Shown: positions 62,430 through 64,000 of the stretch, piece by piece
How positions within the stretch are numbered: position 1 is the first letter of the stretch
Layout of the letters: each line of letters opens with the position of its first letter
Assembly: GCA_038210375.1 (NCBI GenBank)
Contig: JBBQWT010000016.1
Span: forward strand, 20,426 to 84,425
Direction: 5' to 3'
DNA from: JBBQWT01 sp038210375
GTDB lineage: Bacteria; Acidobacteriota; Terriglobia; Terriglobales; Acidobacteriaceae
DNA: 64,000 nucleotides
Program-made: the position numbers and the translations under genes
Notes under the pieces: model-generated
The model's input: the letters and a program-made list of their open reading frames with translations, nothing else
Databases searched by the model: none
What the model was told of the DNA's origin: nothing

Positions 62430-62486
62430 GGTCGGGGAGAGTGGATTTGAACCTCCGACCCCCAGGTCCCGAACCAGATTCCAAGC
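62430..62486 (-). repeat. Right direct repeat: tRNA-Pro(CGG) 3' half (att-like)
   Basis: Same 57-bp unit and orientation as 49676-49732, with two differences. One breaks a pair in the anticodon stem (TCTGG/CCTGG). The base outside the core makes the 3' end ACCT, not ACCA. As in the left copy no 5' tRNA half is present, so this is not a functional tRNA. Confidence 0.8.
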
Positions 62487-62696
62487 CTTATAGAAATCTA
62501 TGAAAATTGGAGGAAATCTACTCTTTTATATTGAAGGAGTTGGCCGTCGCTATTTGGAAGTTGTAGCAAGATATTGAAGTGGGATGTTTTCAATGTCGCG
62601 AAATTACCTCCTGTGCTTCGCCAAAACTCTGTCGGGCCGTGAATTCAATAAGTTAGGTGAGCAACAATCCTCTGGTTTTTGATGTAGATTTGAGCC

Positions 62697-63734
62697 ATGT
62701 TACACCTGCTCGGACTTCTTTTTGGACTAATGCGGCGTCTTGTACGCTCCCGCCGGGACCTGCTTTTAGAAAATCTGGCTCTTCGTCAGCAACTGGTTGT
62801 TTTAAAACGGCAGAAGCACAGGCCGATGCTCGCCAACATCGATAAATTGTTCTGGATTGCAGGTCGGAGATTCTGGTCGCACTGGAAGGGTTCTCTCCTG
62901 ATTGTTAGTCCAGAAGCAGTGGTGCGTTGGCATCGAGCGGGGTTTCGAGCGTATTGGACTTGGCGTTCCCGTCATCAGGTAGTTTGTGGGCGGAAGCGCA
63001 TTAGCAAAGAGCTTCGTGATCTTATCTTTAAAATGGTAACTGAGAACCCGACTTGGGGTGCGCCGCGCATTCACGGCGAATTACTAAAATTGGGCTTCGA
63101 TCTTTCGGAGAGAACGGTCTCGCGCTGGGTGCTACGCGCGCCCAGAGACCCGGAAGCAGCAAGACGCTGGAAGGCATTCCTAAGTAATCACCGCGAGGTC
63201 ATTGCCGCCATGGATTTTTTCAGTGTGCCTACTGTTACTTTCGGACTATTGTATTGTTTTTTCATGATCGGCCATGACCGCAGACGGATACTTCATTTTG
63301 GGGTCACCAGACACCCCACCAGCGCCTGGGTGGTACAGCAACTTCGCGAGGCTTTCCCCTATGATTCGTCGCATAAATATTTGATCTTCGACCGTGACAC
63401 AAAATTCAGTGCCGAAGTCATGATGGCTGTGAGAGCTATGGGGAGCGAGCCCATTCGAACTTCGTTCAAGAGCCCTTGGCAGAACGGAGCAGCGGAGCGA
63501 TGGGTGGGTAGCTGCCGCCGCGATCTATTAGATCATGTGATTGCCTTGAACGAAGCGCATTTGAAACGGTTGGTATCAGAGTACATCCGCTATTACCACG
63601 AGGATCGCACTCACTTGGGACTCGGAAAAGATACACCCCATGGAAGACCTTCGTCCGTGGAAACGCCGCACTCCCATGTTGTTAAGTTTCCCAGAGTCGG
63701 CGGTCTCCATCATCGCTACGACTTCGCAGCCTAA
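62697..63734 (+). CDS. DDE (rve) transposase/integrase of an insertion sequence
   Basis: A 345-residue transposase. The N-terminal segment RSRRDLLLENLALRQQLVVL is typical of a family common in Acidobacteriota. An HTH-like region with GAPRIHGELLKLGFDLSERT follows. The rve core has the catalytic triad Asp173 (AMDFFSVPT), Asp232 (IFDRDTKF) and Glu267 (NGAAERWVGS), about 35 residues apart for the last two as expected. It is close to IS481/IS3 OrfB-type enzymes. The gene is intact. A related copy begins 127 bp downstream. Clear terminal inverted repeats could not be fixed by eye. Confidence 0.9.
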   Translation: MLHLLGLLFGLMRRLVRSRRDLLLENLALRQQLVVLKRQKHRPMLANIDKLFWIAGRRFWSHWKGSLLIVSPEAVVRWHRAGFRAYWTWRSRHQVVCGRKRISKELRDLIFKMVTENPTWGAPRIHGELLKLGFDLSERTVSRWVLRAPRDPEAARRWKAFLSNHREVIAAMDFFSVPTVTFGLLYCFFMIGHDRRRILHFGVTRHPTSAWVVQQLREAFPYDSSHKYLIFDRDTKFSAEVMMAVRAMGSEPIRTSFKSPWQNGAAERWVGSCRRDLLDHVIALNEAHLKRLVSEYIRYYHEDRTHLGLGKDTPHGRPSSVETPHSHVVKFPRVGGLHHRYDFAA

Positions 63735-63861
63735 AAACCGCACAACAATTGCTTTTGGGGATTAGGAAGAGCTTGTGTTGTCCCTCGCCAAAACTAATGC
63801 AGGCTTTGTATTCAACCACTTGCAACAGAGAAGAAAAGATTGACTGCTATGATTTCGATCT

Positions 63862-64000
63862 ATGATCCGCGCCTTTCGGCTACTACTTGCAGCCATTTCA
63901 TGTCTTTTTCGTTCTCGTCGTGACCTCGTTCTTGAAGTACTGGTTCTGCGCCAACAACTTTCAGTTCTGACACCAAAAAGACCGCGACCACGATTCGGCG
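63862..64000 (+). CDS. Second DDE-type transposase, N-terminal part (cut by window edge)
   Basis: From the ATG at 63862, 46 codons: MIRAFRLLLAAISCLFRSRR, then DLVLEVLVLRQQLSVLTPKR. The RSRRDL-L-E-LxLRQQLxVL core matches residues 17-36 of the transposase at 62697, but the sequences differ enough to be a related element and not a recent duplicate. Upstream, CCTCGCCAAAACT...ATTCAACCA near 63784 resembles the leader of the first copy, so two related elements lie in tandem. Confidence 0.8.
   Translation, partial: MIRAFRLLLAAISCLFRSRRDLVLEVLVLRQQLSVLTPKRPRPRFG

Noticed and set aside
62697..63734. Integrase of the tRNA-bounded island
   Set aside because: It is a DDE (rve) transposase, not a tyrosine or serine recombinase, so it cannot explain integration into a tRNA 3' end.

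Overview
The window looks like a chromosome segment of a soil-type Acidobacteriota (Terriglobia/Koribacter-like). This is inferred from gene content, not from a marker gene: several Hanks-type Ser/Thr kinases fused to TPR arrays, PD40/TolB-like propeller proteins, ECF sigma factors paired with zinc-finger or FecR-like partners, many secreted hydrolases, post-COAP and TIG surface-protein fragments, and RAYT and DDE-type mobile-element debris. No rRNA and no complete tRNA is present.

Layout. 0-6 kb: a TMEM175-like channel (cut by the window edge), an ECF sigma/anti-sigma pair, a nitrilase, a thioredoxin-fold pair, a DUF417 membrane protein and a secreted alpha/beta hydrolase. 6-14 kb: a stand-alone ClpN protein, a patatin, a HEAT-repeat protein, an SDR, an esterase and a kinase-TPR protein. 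13.6-18.2 kb: a frameshifted kinase pseudogene beside a GC-rich heterodimeric ABC exporter pair whose second gene carries a one-base frameshift. 18-30 kb: small VOC proteins, a tspO fragment, an NmrA-like reductase, propeller and TPR proteins, two more kinase-TPR genes (one apparently starting at CTG) and a PAP2 phosphatase. 30-49 kb: an Ig-like surface protein, an amidohydrolase, an ECF/FecR pair divergent from a Tat-secreted dioxygenase-like gene and a YceI gene, an S9 peptidase, an AraC regulator, a beta-lactamase-family hydrolase and a sialidase-like propeller protein. This stretch also holds many gene relics: an IS701-type transposase piece, a VOC gene with an internal deletion, an FCD domain without its DNA-binding half, a RAYT fossil inside REP-like palindromes, and a membrane protein with an in-frame TGA.

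49.7-62.5 kb is the most interesting part. Two 57-bp direct repeats (55/57 identical by eye, 12,754 bp apart) are each the 3' half of a tRNA-Pro(CGG) gene, the usual footprint of site-specific integration. Between them lies a seven-gene minus-strand operon with junctions from an 11-nt overlap to a 1-nt gap. In transcription order it encodes a B12-binding-type radical SAM protein, a processive-like membrane family 2 glycosyltransferase, a SAM methyltransferase, a periplasmic right-handed beta-helix protein, a multi-pass membrane PAS protein, a TPR/beta-barrel outer-membrane protein and a GGDEF-EAL protein. The layout resembles synthase-dependent exopolysaccharide systems (alginate, cellulose, PNAG) but matches none that I recognise. 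I infer a c-di-GMP-linked envelope or exopolysaccharide system. The island also carries an ArdC-like antirestriction remnant and a TetR/SDR divergent pair with a 29-bp-period operator-like repeat.

The right end (62.6-64 kb) holds one intact DDE (rve) transposase and the start of a second, related copy. Frame breaks are frequent in the window (kinase, ABC permease, 49-kb gene, post-COAP fragment), so some may be assembly errors rather than true pseudogenes.
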